Assembly: GCF_041538065.1 (NCBI RefSeq)
Contig: NZ_JBGORW010000008.1
Span: 62,001-126,000, forward strand
Length of the DNA: 64,000 nucleotides
Reading direction: 5' to 3'
DNA from: Leptotrichia hongkongensis
GTDB taxonomy: Bacteria > Fusobacteriota > Fusobacteriia > Fusobacteriales > Leptotrichiaceae
The number at the start of each line of letters is the position of its first letter. Position 1 is the stretch's first letter. Shown in pieces: positions 26,476 through 35,892 of this stretch. The notes beneath the pieces are model-generated. The model was given only the letters and a program-made list of their open reading frames with translations. It did no database searches and was not told the DNA's origin. The translations under genes were made by a program, and so were the position numbers.

Positions 26476-27828
26476 TTATTCAGATTTCATAAATTTAGCA
26501 ATAAATCTTGTTCCTTGGTTCAACTCACTTTCAACATCAATACTTGCATTATGCTGCTCAATAATTTTTGCAACTAATGAAAGTCCTAATCCAAAACCTT
26601 TATTTACTTTTTTGTTTCGTGAGTCATTTACTTGGTAAAATCTATCCCAAATAAGCTTTTTATCCTCTTCTGGTATTCCAATTCCATTGTCTTCAATTTC
26701 CATAACACAATTTTCATTTTCCGAATATAATTTTACATTTATTTTATCTTTTGTAAATTTCATTGCATTATTAAGTAAATTGTCAAGCAATCTTTCAATC
26801 ATTACTTTATCTGCGTTTATAAATATATTTTGTTCAATATCTTTTGAAACTTTTATATTTTTCTCGCTTAAAAGATTTTTATAATCTTCTAATATTTTTT
26901 CCATTGTTTCTGAAAAATTTATTTTTTGCAATTCAATAACAGTCTGCTTTTCTATTTTGGAAAGTTCCATTATTTGATTTATCAGTTCTGACATTCTTTT
27001 TGCCTGACGCTGAATCACAGAAAAGGAATCCTTTGCTTCTTCCACAGTGTCTGCATATTCCAGCGAATACTGGCTTTCTGTAAGTATAACGCTCACAGGT
27101 GTCCGAAGTTCGTGCGAAACATCTGAACTGAACTGTTTTTCACGTGTATAGGAATTTTCAAGCGAATTTAGCATTTCATTAAAGGTACCTGCCATCCTGT
27201 GTATTTCATCTTTTCCTTCATCAATTTTGATTCTTTTGGAAAAATCACCGTTTTTTTGAATTTCTGAAGCTGTATCTGATATTTTGGCTACAGGATTTAG
27301 AGCTTTTTTTACAATTCTGTATCCGCCATAAACTATTATTAGTAATAATAGTGGACTTAAAATTAAAATTATAATAAGCAGTTTGCTTACTTCATCAGAT
27401 AGCTGATTTACTGGAACAATCCCTCTAACCCATTCTCCTTCAGAATTGTCTATTTTTTTATCGAAATAATAATATTTTTCTCCATTCTTTTCATAAGTTC
27501 TGACAGTGTTTTCTTTATATTTTAATGTCAAATCAAATCCTCGTGGCGACATTCCGCCCATTTCTATTCCTTCGCTATTGTACTTAACAAAGTAAATCCC
27601 GTCATCAAATTCGTCAAACTCATTAGGATTTGAAACCATTTCAACAGTCATTTCAATCACAGCCTCCATCAATTCTCGATGGTTCAAGTCTCCTGTCATC
27701 TTATTTGCAACGGTAAATGATACTGTTAGCATAATCGAAATTAAGATTACCACAAAAACAGTATACCAAAGAGTTACCTTCACAGTAATTGGAAAGTCCC
27801 CCCAAATTTTATTTAATTTATTTTTCAA
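26476..27828 (-). CDS. sensor histidine kinase (HAMP, HisKA, HATPase_c)
   Basis: 450 residues with a TTG start at 27828; no ATG is available before the first membrane helix and AAAGGA lies 11 nt upstream. Helix 1 (about 17-40), an extracytoplasmic sensor of about 105 residues, helix 2 (about 147-168), HAMP (KKALNPVAKISDTASEI), the dimer domain with phospho-acceptor His239 in SSDVSHELRTP, then ATPase boxes (LDNLLNNAMKF, EIEDNGIGIP, GFGLGLSL). It resembles the ArlS/CusS-like class. The sensor domain has no family I recognise. It follows the response regulator gene by 53 bases; the signal is unknown, though the nearby PepSY proteins may be targets or modulators. Confidence 0.93.
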   Translation of the reverse strand: MKNKLNKIWGDFPITVKVTLWYTVFVVILISIMLTVSFTVANKMTGDLNHRELMEAVIEMTVEMVSNPNEFDEFDDGIYFVKYNSEGIEMGGMSPRGFDLTLKYKENTVRTYEKNGEKYYYFDKKIDNSEGEWVRGIVPVNQLSDEVSKLLIIILILSPLLLLIIVYGGYRIVKKALNPVAKISDTASEIQKNGDFSKRIKIDEGKDEIHRMAGTFNEMLNSLENSYTREKQFSSDVSHELRTPVSVILTESQYSLEYADTVEEAKDSFSVIQRQAKRMSELINQIMELSKIEKQTVIELQKINFSETMEKILEDYKNLLSEKNIKVSKDIEQNIFINADKVMIERLLDNLLNNAMKFTKDKINVKLYSENENCVMEIEDNGIGIPEEDKKLIWDRFYQVNDSRNKKVNKGFGLGLSLVAKIIEQHNASIDVESELNQGTRFIAKFMKSE

Positions 27829-27881
27829 AACTCAATTATTCCTTTCTTTTCAAAAAATTCCTAATAATTAATTTATTTGAA

Positions 27882-28553
27882 CTAATCCTCTTTTATAACA
27901 TATCCAAGTCCTCTTTTTGTATAAATTATCTGTTTTCCATTTTCTATATCTATTTTTTTCCTAATATTTTTTATCAAAACGTCAATTATATTAGAATCTC
28001 CTTCATAATCAAAGTCCCACACATGCTCCTTAATCTGATCTCTGCTTAAAATCCGATTTTTGCTTTGCATGAGATATTCCAAAACTTCGTATTCTTTTCC
28101 TGTTAATTCTATCTGCTTTCCAGCTCTTGTTACTGATTTTTCTGAAGTATCCAAAATCAAATCTCCTATCACAAGCTTATTTGAACTATTTCCATATTTT
28201 CTTCTCACGACTGCCCTAATTCTTGCCAAAAGCTCATTAAAGTCAAATGGTTTTACAATATAATCATCAGCTCCCAAATCAAGCCCTTTTACTTTATCAT
28301 CTGCACTATCCCTTGCAGTAAGCATAAGAACAGAAGTATGATTTCTTTTATCCCTAAGTTTTTTTATAACTTCAAATCCATCTACTTTTGGCATCATAAT
28401 ATCCAGAATTACTAAATCGTATTCACTATATTCCAGATAATCTAACGCTTCTTCCCCGTCTAGCACGCTATCTACACTATATCCATTTTTTTTTAGATAC
28501 CTAGTTACAACATTATTCAAATCTACTTCATCTTCTGCCAGCAAAATTTTCAT
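27882..28553 (-). CDS. OmpR/PhoB-family response regulator
   Basis: 223 residues. Receiver domain 1-115 with acidic pocket E7/D8, phospho-acceptor D51 (LVILDIMMPKVDG) and the conserved Lys in DDYIVKPFDF. The C-terminal winged helix (about 125-223) includes LTGKEYEVLEYLMQSKNRILSRDQI and DVLIKNIRKKID, then KRGLGYVIKE. It binds direct-repeat DNA as a dimer when phosphorylated by the adjacent kinase. ATG at 28553 with AGGAGAG. A perfect 8-bp palindrome (28576-28593) lies in its upstream region. Order regulator-kinase is the usual one for this family. Confidence 0.96.
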   Translation of the reverse strand: MKILLAEDEVDLNNVVTRYLKKNGYSVDSVLDGEEALDYLEYSEYDLVILDIMMPKVDGFEVIKKLRDKRNHTSVLMLTARDSADDKVKGLDLGADDYIVKPFDFNELLARIRAVVRRKYGNSSNKLVIGDLILDTSEKSVTRAGKQIELTGKEYEVLEYLMQSKNRILSRDQIKEHVWDFDYEGDSNIIDVLIKNIRKKIDIENGKQIIYTKRGLGYVIKED

Positions 28554-28575
28554 ATTTAATTCTCTCCTGTATTAT

Positions 28576-28593
28576 TTTTAGCAAATGCTAAAA
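28576..28593. promoter_or_regulatory. palindrome upstream of the response regulator gene
   Basis: TTTTAGCA-AA-TGCTAAAA is a perfect 8-bp inverted repeat with a 2-nt spacer, 23 bases before the regulator's ATG and just upstream of its ribosome site. The tight spacer favours a protein-binding site over an RNA hairpin. The binding protein is unknown. Confidence 0.4.
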
Positions 28594-28764
28594 TCTTAAG
28601 TTTCTATTATTCTAATATATACTCAAACCTATTTAAAATCAAACTACTAAAAATTATATAAATTTAGGGTTTGAGTAAAATAGTCATAACTTTTGAGTTT
28701 TGTTTTAAAGCAGTTTTACTATAAAAACTATAGAAATTTTACTATAATATATCACAAATTCCAA

Positions 28765-28816
28765 AAAATAAAAAGAGAGCAAACTGAAAACAGTAAATTT
28801 TCAATTAACCCTCTGC
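28765..28816 (-). terminator. terminator after the short PepSY gene
   Basis: On the minus strand a stem combining GAGGG with CTCTC and AATTGAAAA with TTTTCAGTT (imperfect) ends in CTCTTTTTATTTTTT, 25 bases past the stop. It separates the PepSY transcript from the two-component genes downstream. Confidence 0.6.
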
Positions 28817-28840
28817 AAGAATATTTTTTAATTTATTTTA

Positions 28841-29158
28841 TTAATCTCTTTCTGCTTTCCATTTTACAATGGCTCCAGTTACTGCGTCAATATCAAATTC
28901 GTATTCCCATCCATTGTGGTAGATTTCTCCTTCATAGACCATTCTTCCATTTTCTCTATCCAAATGGATTTCTTTTACGTGAGAACTGTTCGCTCCTGGC
29001 ACTTTTTTCAATGCAATGTTCATTGCCCTGTTTACTCCAATGTAGCTGTTTGAAGAAACGTTTCTGTTATATTTGTGTTTGCTTTTTGCGTTTGCAGTCA
29101 CTGATACTCCTAATACCATGATTCCTAATAATGCGATACTTAAAATTTTCTTTTTCAT
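28841..29158 (-). CDS. secreted single-PepSY-domain protein
   Basis: 105 residues: a signal peptide (MKKKILSIALLGIMVLGVSV, cleavage after TANA) and one PepSY domain (about 40-103) with the typical pattern NRAMNIALKKVPGA...RENGRMVYEGEIYHNGWEYEFDIDAVTGAIVKW. PepSY domains occur in periplasmic or surface proteins and are thought to inhibit peptidases or modulate envelope functions. It is nearly identical to the first half of the gene just upstream, so the two arose by recent tandem duplication. ATG at 29158 with AAGGAGAAAAATT. Ends at its own terminator. Confidence 0.9.
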   Translation of the reverse strand: MKKKILSIALLGIMVLGVSVTANAKSKHKYNRNVSSNSYIGVNRAMNIALKKVPGANSSHVKEIHLDRENGRMVYEGEIYHNGWEYEFDIDAVTGAIVKWKAERD

Positions 29159-29236
29159 AATTTTTCTCCTTCTTTTTCATTTAATTTTGTTTTTTGATTT
29201 AAAAATTTTTACAAGATTTTTTATTTATATTGTATT

Positions 29237-29812
29237 TTAATAATTTTTATTATAATGCTTTACTTCAGTTCCAATGATTTCTCCTGTTGAAGCGTCTATA
29301 TCAAATTCGTATTTTGAATTATTGTAAAATATTTCGATTTCATAAACTGCTCTTCCATGATCATGATCTAATTCTATTTTTCCAAAATGGCTTTGATTAG
29401 CTCCTGGCACTTGTGCAAGTGCAATTGATTTTGCTTTTTCCATTGTTATAGTTTGCGAATTGTTCACATTATTCTTAATGTAACCAGAATTATTTGAAAT
29501 TTCATCTACTTTCCATTTTACAACATCGCCAGTTACAGCATCAATATCAAATTCATATTCCTGTCCGTTATAATAAATTTCCCCTTCGTAAACCATTCTT
29601 CCATTTTCTCTGTCTAAATTGATTTTTTTCACGTGAGAATTGCTTGCTCCTGGTACTTTTTTCAATGCAATGTTCATTGCTCTGTTTATTCCAATGTAAT
29701 TATTTGAAGAAACATTTCTGTTGTATTTATTTCTGCTCTTTGCATTTACAGCTACTGATACTCCTAATACCAGGATTCCTAATAATGTAATACTTAAAAT
29801 TTTCTTTTTCAT
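29237..29812 (-). CDS. secreted protein with two PepSY domains
   Basis: 191 residues from the ATG at 29812 (AAAGGAG 7 nt upstream; an ATG at 29836 lies before that site). Signal peptide to VNA, then PepSY 1 (about 40-104) and PepSY 2 (about 118-185, KAKSIALAQVPGANQSHF...VYEIEIFYNNSKYEFDIDASTGEIIG). The first domain is almost identical to the downstream 105-residue protein; the second is more diverged and so is the older copy. With its neighbour this makes three PepSY modules. Neighbouring two-component genes suggest envelope-signal regulation, as seen for PepSY genes beside kinases in other bacteria; this link is inference. Confidence 0.9.
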   Translation of the reverse strand: MKKKILSITLLGILVLGVSVAVNAKSRNKYNRNVSSNNYIGINRAMNIALKKVPGASNSHVKKINLDRENGRMVYEGEIYYNGQEYEFDIDAVTGDVVKWKVDEISNNSGYIKNNVNNSQTITMEKAKSIALAQVPGANQSHFGKIELDHDHGRAVYEIEIFYNNSKYEFDIDASTGEIIGTEVKHYNKNY

Positions 29813-29870
29813 CTTTCTTTCTCCTTTAATATTCATTTATTTTTTTACTTTTCTCTCTTATCTTGAATAC

Positions 29871-29888
29871 ATTATAAAACAGTTTTAT
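29871..29888 (-). promoter_or_regulatory. -10 and overlapping palindrome upstream of the PepSY genes
   Basis: On the minus strand a perfect TATAAT (29871-29876) overlaps the palindrome ATAAAAC-A-GTTTTAT (29874-29888). The -35 is poor, as is common for promoters that need an activator. The two-component regulator next door is a candidate to bind here. Confidence 0.45.
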
Positions 29889-29920
29889 GAATATAAAATG
29901 AATGGAAAAAAATTTTTATA

Positions 29921-29964
29921 AAAAAAGGAACAGTCCTAATTTTAATTAGAAATATTCCTTTTAT
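29921..29964 (-). terminator. terminator after ppc
   Basis: AAAAGGAA (29923-29930) pairs with TTCCTTTT (29955-29962) and an inner CTAATT with AATTAG; on the minus strand it ends in a T run right after the ppc stop. Confidence 0.8.
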
Positions 29965-29969
29965 TTGTA

Positions 29970-32771
29970 TTATCCACTATTACGAAGTCCTGTTGCAAGT
30001 CCATTTATTGAAATGTGAATGGCTTTTCTCAGTTCTTCTGAATCGTCTCCAGCTCTTGAACGTTTTATTAATTCAATTTGTAAATAATTCATCGAATCAA
30101 AATATGGCAGACGATTTCTTAGACTGCTTACTAACTCTGGATTATCTGCCAGTAAAACATCATTTCCTGTAATTTTTTTCAAGATATCAATTGTTAAAAT
30201 CCACTCTTTTTCTATTTCCTTAAAAATTTTTTGTGCTGTTTCCTGATCACTTGCCAGTTTTACATATTCTGCGAAAATTGATAAATCTGTTTTTGATAGA
30301 ACCATGTCAACATTTGAAATTGTTGAACGGAAGAATGGCCATTCCTTATACATTTTCTGCAAAATTTCCAATTTTTTATCATCATTGTCAATCCATTTTG
30401 TAAACGCTGTTCCAACACCGTACCATCCTGGAAGCATTATTCTTGCTTGCGACCAAGAGAATACCCATGGGATTGCTCTTAGGCTGTCTAGTGATTGTGT
30501 TTTTTTACGTGAAGACGGTCTTGAACCAATATTCAGCCCTGAAATAAAGTTTATTGGCGTAACTTCAAAGAAAAAGTCTGAAAATCCGTCTGTATTGTAA
30601 ACTAAGTCACGGTAAGCATAGTAACTTAATTCTGAAACATTTTCTATTATTTTTTCATATTCTTCCCAGTCCGCATCTTCCTCTGTCAATGCACTTGATT
30701 CAAGCGCTGCTGAAACCAATGCCTCCAGATTTTTTAATCCTAAATCAGGATTTCCGTATTTGGCACCAATTACTTCTCCCTGTTCTGTAAGTCTGATTGT
30801 TCCGTCTGTACTTCCTTCAGGCTGTGCTAAAATGGCTTCGTAACTTGGACCTCCACCACGTCCTACTGTTCCTCCACGTCCATGAAAGAATGAGATTTCC
30901 ACATCAAATTCACGTCCGATTGCAGTCAGCTCTTTTTGCGCCTTGTATAAAGACCAGCTTGAACTTAGGTATCCACCATCTTTGTTACTATCTGAATATC
31001 CTAGCATAACTTCCTGTTTTCGACCTTTTTTATCCATCCATTTTTTGACTAACGGCAAATTAAACCATTTTCTCAAAATATCAGGAGCCGCAATTAAATC
31101 TTCCACTGTTTCAAAAAGCGGAACAATTTGTAAATCGCAAAATTCATTTCCTTCATTTCCTTTTGCAAGGTTAGCTTCTTTTAGTAAAATAGCTATCTCT
31201 AGCATATCTGAAACACTTGTTGCATGAGAAATCAGATTTTTTTCAATAATTTTACTTCCAAAACGTTCTCTCAAAGATTTTGCCTTTCTGTAAATTGCAA
31301 GTTCTGAGGCCAGTATTTCACTTTGTGGAATTGTCGGATCACTTAAAATTCTAGGATCGTGTTCCAATTCCCGCAGTAAAATTTCACATCTTGCGTCTTC
31401 TGACAGGCTCAAGTAATCTCCTAAAATATTTGCACTTTTCAAAAGTTCGGCAACACATATTTCATGAACGCTGGAATCTTGTCTTAAGTCAATTGTTGCA
31501 AGGTGAAATCCAAATATTTTCGTAGCACTGATTAGATTGTTTAATTTTCCTTGCGTTAAAAATTCACTATTATTCTTTTTAAGTGATTCTGCCACAATCA
31601 CCAAATCGTTTGTAAATTCATTAGCTGACTTGTAAGGAAGATCAATTCCATTTTTTCTTTTTGGCGGTAATAAGTCACGGTTGTAATCACACAATTTGTA
31701 GGCTGTTGCAAGCAGTCTGTCTGTTATTGTTGTCAATGCACGACGATATGGCTCGTGTGTTCGATGCGGCGAAACTTGTCCTGAAGCCTCTGCCAAGTTT
31801 TGCAGTTCTTCAGTTACATTTGTCATTGAAATAGACATTGATAGATCTCTGTAAATTTCACGAACTACATCCAGATAATGCTGGAACAATTTTATAGCCT
31901 GCTCTTGTGCCGACTGCTCCAGTGTATTTACTGTAACATAAGGATTTCCGTCTCTATCTCCACCAATCCACATTCCCATAGTAAGTGGAAGCAGAGCTTG
32001 AGATTTTACTTCAGAATTTCCTAATGTTTTTGAAATTTCCTGAAATTTATTCATAAGCCTTGGAATTTCATTAAAAAATGTAATGTTGTAATAACTTAGA
32101 GCATTGCTTATTTCATCTGTTACACGTAATTTACTAGCTCTCAACATTGCAGTTTGCCACCAGATTTGAATACCACGGTTTAGGTCATTAAGCCATTCAT
32201 TTTCATCAATTTGATGAGATTTTACATTTTCATATTTATCCAGAATATCAGTTAATTTTTTTGTCAAATCCAAAATACTTTTTCTTTGAACTTGCGTTGG
32301 ATGTGCTGTTAAAACTGGAACAATTGAGACCTTTTCCATAGCCTTCAATATTTTATCTTGACTGATTCCCTTTTTCTTCAAATTTTTTAGTGATTTTTCA
32401 AGAGATCCAATTTGTGGCTTGTTGGAAATTTTTGCATATCGCTGTTCATGAGTCTGATACACATCTTCAGCAATATTCGCAAGTGCCGAAAAAATCGAAA
32501 AACCTCTTATTACACGCAAAATTTCCGCATCAGTAAGATCCGAACAAAAAGACGATAAATTTTTTCTAGCTTCCTGTTTTTGTGTTTTATAATATTTACT
32601 GGAAGCTTCTTTCAATTTTTCAGTAACCTCATAAATATGTAAACCCGCATATCTAAAAATCGTTTCACCTAGAAGAGTTGCAAAAAGTTCGTTATGAATG
32701 AGCAAATCCTCCTGATGCTTATCAAGTTTTACTGACGGTAAAGGAGTTATCGGTAAATTTTTTAAATCCAT
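29970..32771 (-). CDS. ppc: phosphoenolpyruvate carboxylase
   Basis: 933 residues, normal for the bacterial enzyme. Catalytic motifs in order: LTAHPTQVQRKS (bicarbonate-handling His, near residue 157), GMWIGGDRDGNPYV, GYSDSNKDGGYLSS, and the mobile loop FHGRGGTVGRGGGP (near 632). The C-terminus reads GLRNSG, close to the usual QNTG end. It fixes bicarbonate onto PEP to give oxaloacetate, feeding aspartate-family synthesis or a succinate branch. Monocistronic: own extended -10 promoter and own terminator. The ATG at 32771 has only a weak AAAGAGAG site. Confidence 0.98.
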   Translation of the reverse strand: MDLKNLPITPLPSVKLDKHQEDLLIHNELFATLLGETIFRYAGLHIYEVTEKLKEASSKYYKTQKQEARKNLSSFCSDLTDAEILRVIRGFSIFSALANIAEDVYQTHEQRYAKISNKPQIGSLEKSLKNLKKKGISQDKILKAMEKVSIVPVLTAHPTQVQRKSILDLTKKLTDILDKYENVKSHQIDENEWLNDLNRGIQIWWQTAMLRASKLRVTDEISNALSYYNITFFNEIPRLMNKFQEISKTLGNSEVKSQALLPLTMGMWIGGDRDGNPYVTVNTLEQSAQEQAIKLFQHYLDVVREIYRDLSMSISMTNVTEELQNLAEASGQVSPHRTHEPYRRALTTITDRLLATAYKLCDYNRDLLPPKRKNGIDLPYKSANEFTNDLVIVAESLKKNNSEFLTQGKLNNLISATKIFGFHLATIDLRQDSSVHEICVAELLKSANILGDYLSLSEDARCEILLRELEHDPRILSDPTIPQSEILASELAIYRKAKSLRERFGSKIIEKNLISHATSVSDMLEIAILLKEANLAKGNEGNEFCDLQIVPLFETVEDLIAAPDILRKWFNLPLVKKWMDKKGRKQEVMLGYSDSNKDGGYLSSSWSLYKAQKELTAIGREFDVEISFFHGRGGTVGRGGGPSYEAILAQPEGSTDGTIRLTEQGEVIGAKYGNPDLGLKNLEALVSAALESSALTEEDADWEEYEKIIENVSELSYYAYRDLVYNTDGFSDFFFEVTPINFISGLNIGSRPSSRKKTQSLDSLRAIPWVFSWSQARIMLPGWYGVGTAFTKWIDNDDKKLEILQKMYKEWPFFRSTISNVDMVLSKTDLSIFAEYVKLASDQETAQKIFKEIEKEWILTIDILKKITGNDVLLADNPELVSSLRNRLPYFDSMNYLQIELIKRSRAGDDSEELRKAIHISINGLATGLRNSG

Positions 32772-32851
32772 TTATTTCACACTCTCTTTCTTTTTTAACA
32801 ATTATATATTTATCATTTATTCTCCAATTTTTTAAATATTTCATCTGTTAA

Positions 32852-32860
32852 ATTATACCA
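32852..32860 (-). promoter_or_regulatory. extended -10 promoter of ppc
   Basis: On the minus strand TGGTATAAT is a perfect extended -10 (TATAAT at 32852-32857). The -35 region is poor, which extended -10 promoters tolerate. About 80 bases upstream of the ppc ATG. Confidence 0.55.
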
Positions 32861-32934
32861 TAAAAAAGCCTTAGATTAAATAGCGATTTCAAATTATTAC
32901 AAAATGTGATATAATTTTAACAAAATAAGACAAG

Positions 32935-33419
32935 GCAAGGGGGAACAATCGCCATTCCCCTTGCATCCCCGAATTGTCTAAGTATTTTTTTGAAATATTC
33001 CCAAATTTTATTTGGGAAAGTAGTCTAAACATTTATTATTTGAATAAACCTGGATTACTACGAAATTGAAACTCCCTTTTTAACAAAGGTTATTACAATT
33101 CCTTAAACCAATTATAGTCTAAAAATTTTGAAAAAGCTCAGACAGTCAATTTCATTAAAAAAAAATCACGACGTTTTTAGTTTGATTATAATAATTAATT
33201 TGATTAAAACAAATGTGAAAAAATTAAAAAATTGTTATAAATTTCCGAGATTTTAATTTTTCAGTAAAAGACAACTTGTTTGAGCTTTTCTAATGTACTT
33301 AAATTGATAATAACTTTATGAGATGAAAATAACTTTTGTTAAAAGCGAGTTTTGTCTTTTGCTGTAAAATTGAAATTCGAGAAGCCGGAGTGCAGAGGTA
33401 TGGCGACTGATACCTCTGC
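32935..33419. repeat. composite palindromic element, copy 3 (inverted terminal hairpins)
   Basis: The left hairpin (32935-32964) pairs GCAAGGGG..AA with TTCCCCTTGC, one G bulged; on the minus strand its loop is GGCGATTG. It is followed by GTCTAAGTATTTTTTT, as in copy 2. The right hairpin (33392-33419) has stem GCAGAGGTAT / ATACCTCTGC and loop GGCGACTG. Next to it, the arms 33247-33274 and 33352-33378 pair imperfectly and enclose TTGTTTGAGC...GCGAGTTT. The left module has GAAATTG / CAATTTC (33062-33068, 33147-33153) and an extra perfect 7-bp hairpin (33000-33016). It lies in the 755-base divergent gap between ppc and mutS2, so it is not merely a terminator. No ORF is evident in that gap. Confidence 0.82.
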
Positions 33420-33526
33420 TTAAAATAAACTTTAATATAAATAAAAAAGAAAAAATTATAGAGTATTTTATTGAAAAACTATAAGGATAGGATTTAAAAA
33501 TAGGAAAGAAAGAAAAGAGGAAGAAA

Positions 33527-35866
33527 ATGAAAAAAAATTATGATGTATTAGAATTTTATAAAATAATTAATGAACTTATTAATTTATCAAGATTGGAGAA
33601 AACGAAAGAAAAGTTTCTGGATATTGATATTATAAAGGAAAAATCAGTTTTAGATAAGGAACTTATGCTTATGATGGAGATGATTGACTTTTATAAGTAT
33701 GATGACGGACTGGAACTTGCAGGGCTTGCAGATATTACTAAGATGATGAATTCTATTGATATTATTGGGTCTTATTTGAGTGCTGAGGATTTGGCAGTTC
33801 TGAAGAAGAATTTGACGATTTTTAGAATTTCTAAAAGCAGGGCTAAGAATGTCAGGGATAAATATAGAACGATTTGGAATCTGTTTAGTGATGTTGAGGA
33901 AGTTAAAGATATTGAGAACTTTATTTCAGAAGCAATTAATGATGAAGGAGTATTAAAGGATGAGGCTTCGATTGGACTTCGTGATGTGAGAAGGCAGAAG
34001 CAGAATATTAATGCGAATATTAAAGAAAAATTTGATGAGCTGATTTCTAATAAAAGTACGCAAAATGCGATTCAGGAAAGAATAATAACACAAAGAAACG
34101 ACAGATACGTAATTGCTGTAAAGACAGATTTTAAAGGGCTTATTAAAGGAATAGAACACGATAGGTCTGCAACAGGAAGCACAGTTTACATCGAGCCTTT
34201 AAATATTGTTTCATTAAATAATAAATTGCGTGAATATGAGGCTCGCGAGCGTGAGGAAATTAGAAAAATACTGCTTAGAATTACAGAACTTGTAAAAACT
34301 AAAAAGGAAGAAATTCTGGAAATTAAAGAAATTTTGGAAAGACTGGACTTTATTGATGCAAAAACAACTTATTCAGTTAATAAGAAATGTATTGTTCCGA
34401 AAATTATTAACAAGGAATATTTGAAACTGGTTGAAGCAAGACATCCGCTAATTGATGAAAATACAGTTGTACCAATTAATTTTGAACTTGGAAATCCTGA
34501 AAATATAATGCTTATTACAGGGCCTAATACTGGAGGGAAGACAGTAACATTGAAAGTGGCTGGACTTCTTACAATTATGGCATTGTCTGGTATCCCAATT
34601 CCTGCGAATGAAAAAACTGAAATTGGATATTTTCACAATGTACTGGCTGACATTGGGGACGAACAAAGTCTTGAGCAAAATTTATCCTCATTTTCAGGGC
34701 ATGTGAGCAAAATAAAAGATATAATTGAAAATGCAAACAGTAAATCACTTGTATTAATGGATGAATTGGGAAGTGGAACTGATCCAATGGAAGGGGCAGC
34801 TTTTGCAATGGCAATCATTGATTACTTGAACAAAAAACACGTAACTTCAATAATCACAACCCATTACAGCGAAGTAAAAGCATACGCCTTTAACACAACA
34901 GGAATTAAAAGTGCCTCAATGGAATTTGATGTGGAAACATTGTCTCCAACGTACAGACTGCTGGAAGGAATACCGGGAGAAAGTAATGCCCTTATAATTG
35001 CAAGAAAATACGGAATTAGTGAAGAAGTAATTGAAAATGCAAAAAGTTACATAAGTGAAGACAATCAGCGTGTCGAAGAAATGCTAAAATCAATAAAGGA
35101 AAAAAATGATGAGCTGGAAACAATGCAGGCACAATTAGAAGCAACAAGAACTGAACTTGACAAGCAAAAAAGCATTTATGAGCAAAATATGATAAAACTT
35201 GAAAATGAAAAAAATGAAATTATAAAACATGCCTATGAGGAAGCTGACAATTACTTGAAAAACATGCAGGCAAAAGCCAAAAACCTAATTGACAAAATTA
35301 ACAGCGAGGAATCTAAAAAAGAAGATGCCAAAAATGCTCAAAGAAGCCTGAATATGCTACGTGAATCATTCATTACAGATAAAAAGAAAAATGTAAAAGA
35401 AAAGAAAGTTGTTACTCAAAACGTAGATTTTGCTGTTGGGGAAGAAGTGCTTGTAAAAACAATGAACCAAAATGGAAAGATTTTAAAAATAATGCCAAAC
35501 AACCGTATTCAAGTGCAAACTGGAATATTAAAGCTGGTTGTATCAACTGACGACATTGTAAAAATTCAAAAGAAAAAAACAAACAAATTCAAAAACTTCG
35601 CCTCATTAAAACGAACTTCCCAAGTACGAGGAGAAATCGACTTGCGTGGAATGAATGCCGATGAAGCAATCGCTGAACTAGAAACATACATGGACAGAGC
35701 AATGCTCACAGGCTATCACGAAATCTACATAATTCATGGAAAAGGAACAATGGTACTAAGAAAAAAAATCCACGAATACCTAAGAACTTCAAAATATGTA
35801 ACAGAATTTAAGGATGCCAATCAGAATGAAGGTGGAATTGGGTGTACAGTGGCTACTTTGAAGTAG
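33527..35866 (+). CDS. mutS2: MutS2 family ATPase/endonuclease (RqcU)
   Basis: 779 residues. It lacks the mismatch-reading domain of MutS. Core and clamp segments precede the ATPase with Walker A GPNTGGKT near residue 331, Walker B VLMDELGSGTDP and ITTHYSEVKAYAF. A long charged coiled coil follows (about 510-620), then a KOW-like strand region and a C-terminal Smr domain (about 700-779) with IDLRGMNADEA and IIHGKGTMVLRKKI. MutS2 acts on collided ribosomes and in suppressing recombination, rather than in mismatch repair. ATG at 33527 with GAGGAAG. Promoter weak: TTGAAA at 33471 with a poor -10. Confidence 0.96.
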   Translation: MKKNYDVLEFYKIINELINLSRLEKTKEKFLDIDIIKEKSVLDKELMLMMEMIDFYKYDDGLELAGLADITKMMNSIDIIGSYLSAEDLAVLKKNLTIFRISKSRAKNVRDKYRTIWNLFSDVEEVKDIENFISEAINDEGVLKDEASIGLRDVRRQKQNINANIKEKFDELISNKSTQNAIQERIITQRNDRYVIAVKTDFKGLIKGIEHDRSATGSTVYIEPLNIVSLNNKLREYEAREREEIRKILLRITELVKTKKEEILEIKEILERLDFIDAKTTYSVNKKCIVPKIINKEYLKLVEARHPLIDENTVVPINFELGNPENIMLITGPNTGGKTVTLKVAGLLTIMALSGIPIPANEKTEIGYFHNVLADIGDEQSLEQNLSSFSGHVSKIKDIIENANSKSLVLMDELGSGTDPMEGAAFAMAIIDYLNKKHVTSIITTHYSEVKAYAFNTTGIKSASMEFDVETLSPTYRLLEGIPGESNALIIARKYGISEEVIENAKSYISEDNQRVEEMLKSIKEKNDELETMQAQLEATRTELDKQKSIYEQNMIKLENEKNEIIKHAYEEADNYLKNMQAKAKNLIDKINSEESKKEDAKNAQRSLNMLRESFITDKKKNVKEKKVVTQNVDFAVGEEVLVKTMNQNGKILKIMPNNRIQVQTGILKLVVSTDDIVKIQKKKTNKFKNFASLKRTSQVRGEIDLRGMNADEAIAELETYMDRAMLTGYHEIYIIHGKGTMVLRKKIHEYLRTSKYVTEFKDANQNEGGIGCTVATLK

Positions 35867-35892
35867 GACATTTGATTTAAAGAACTTTGGCT

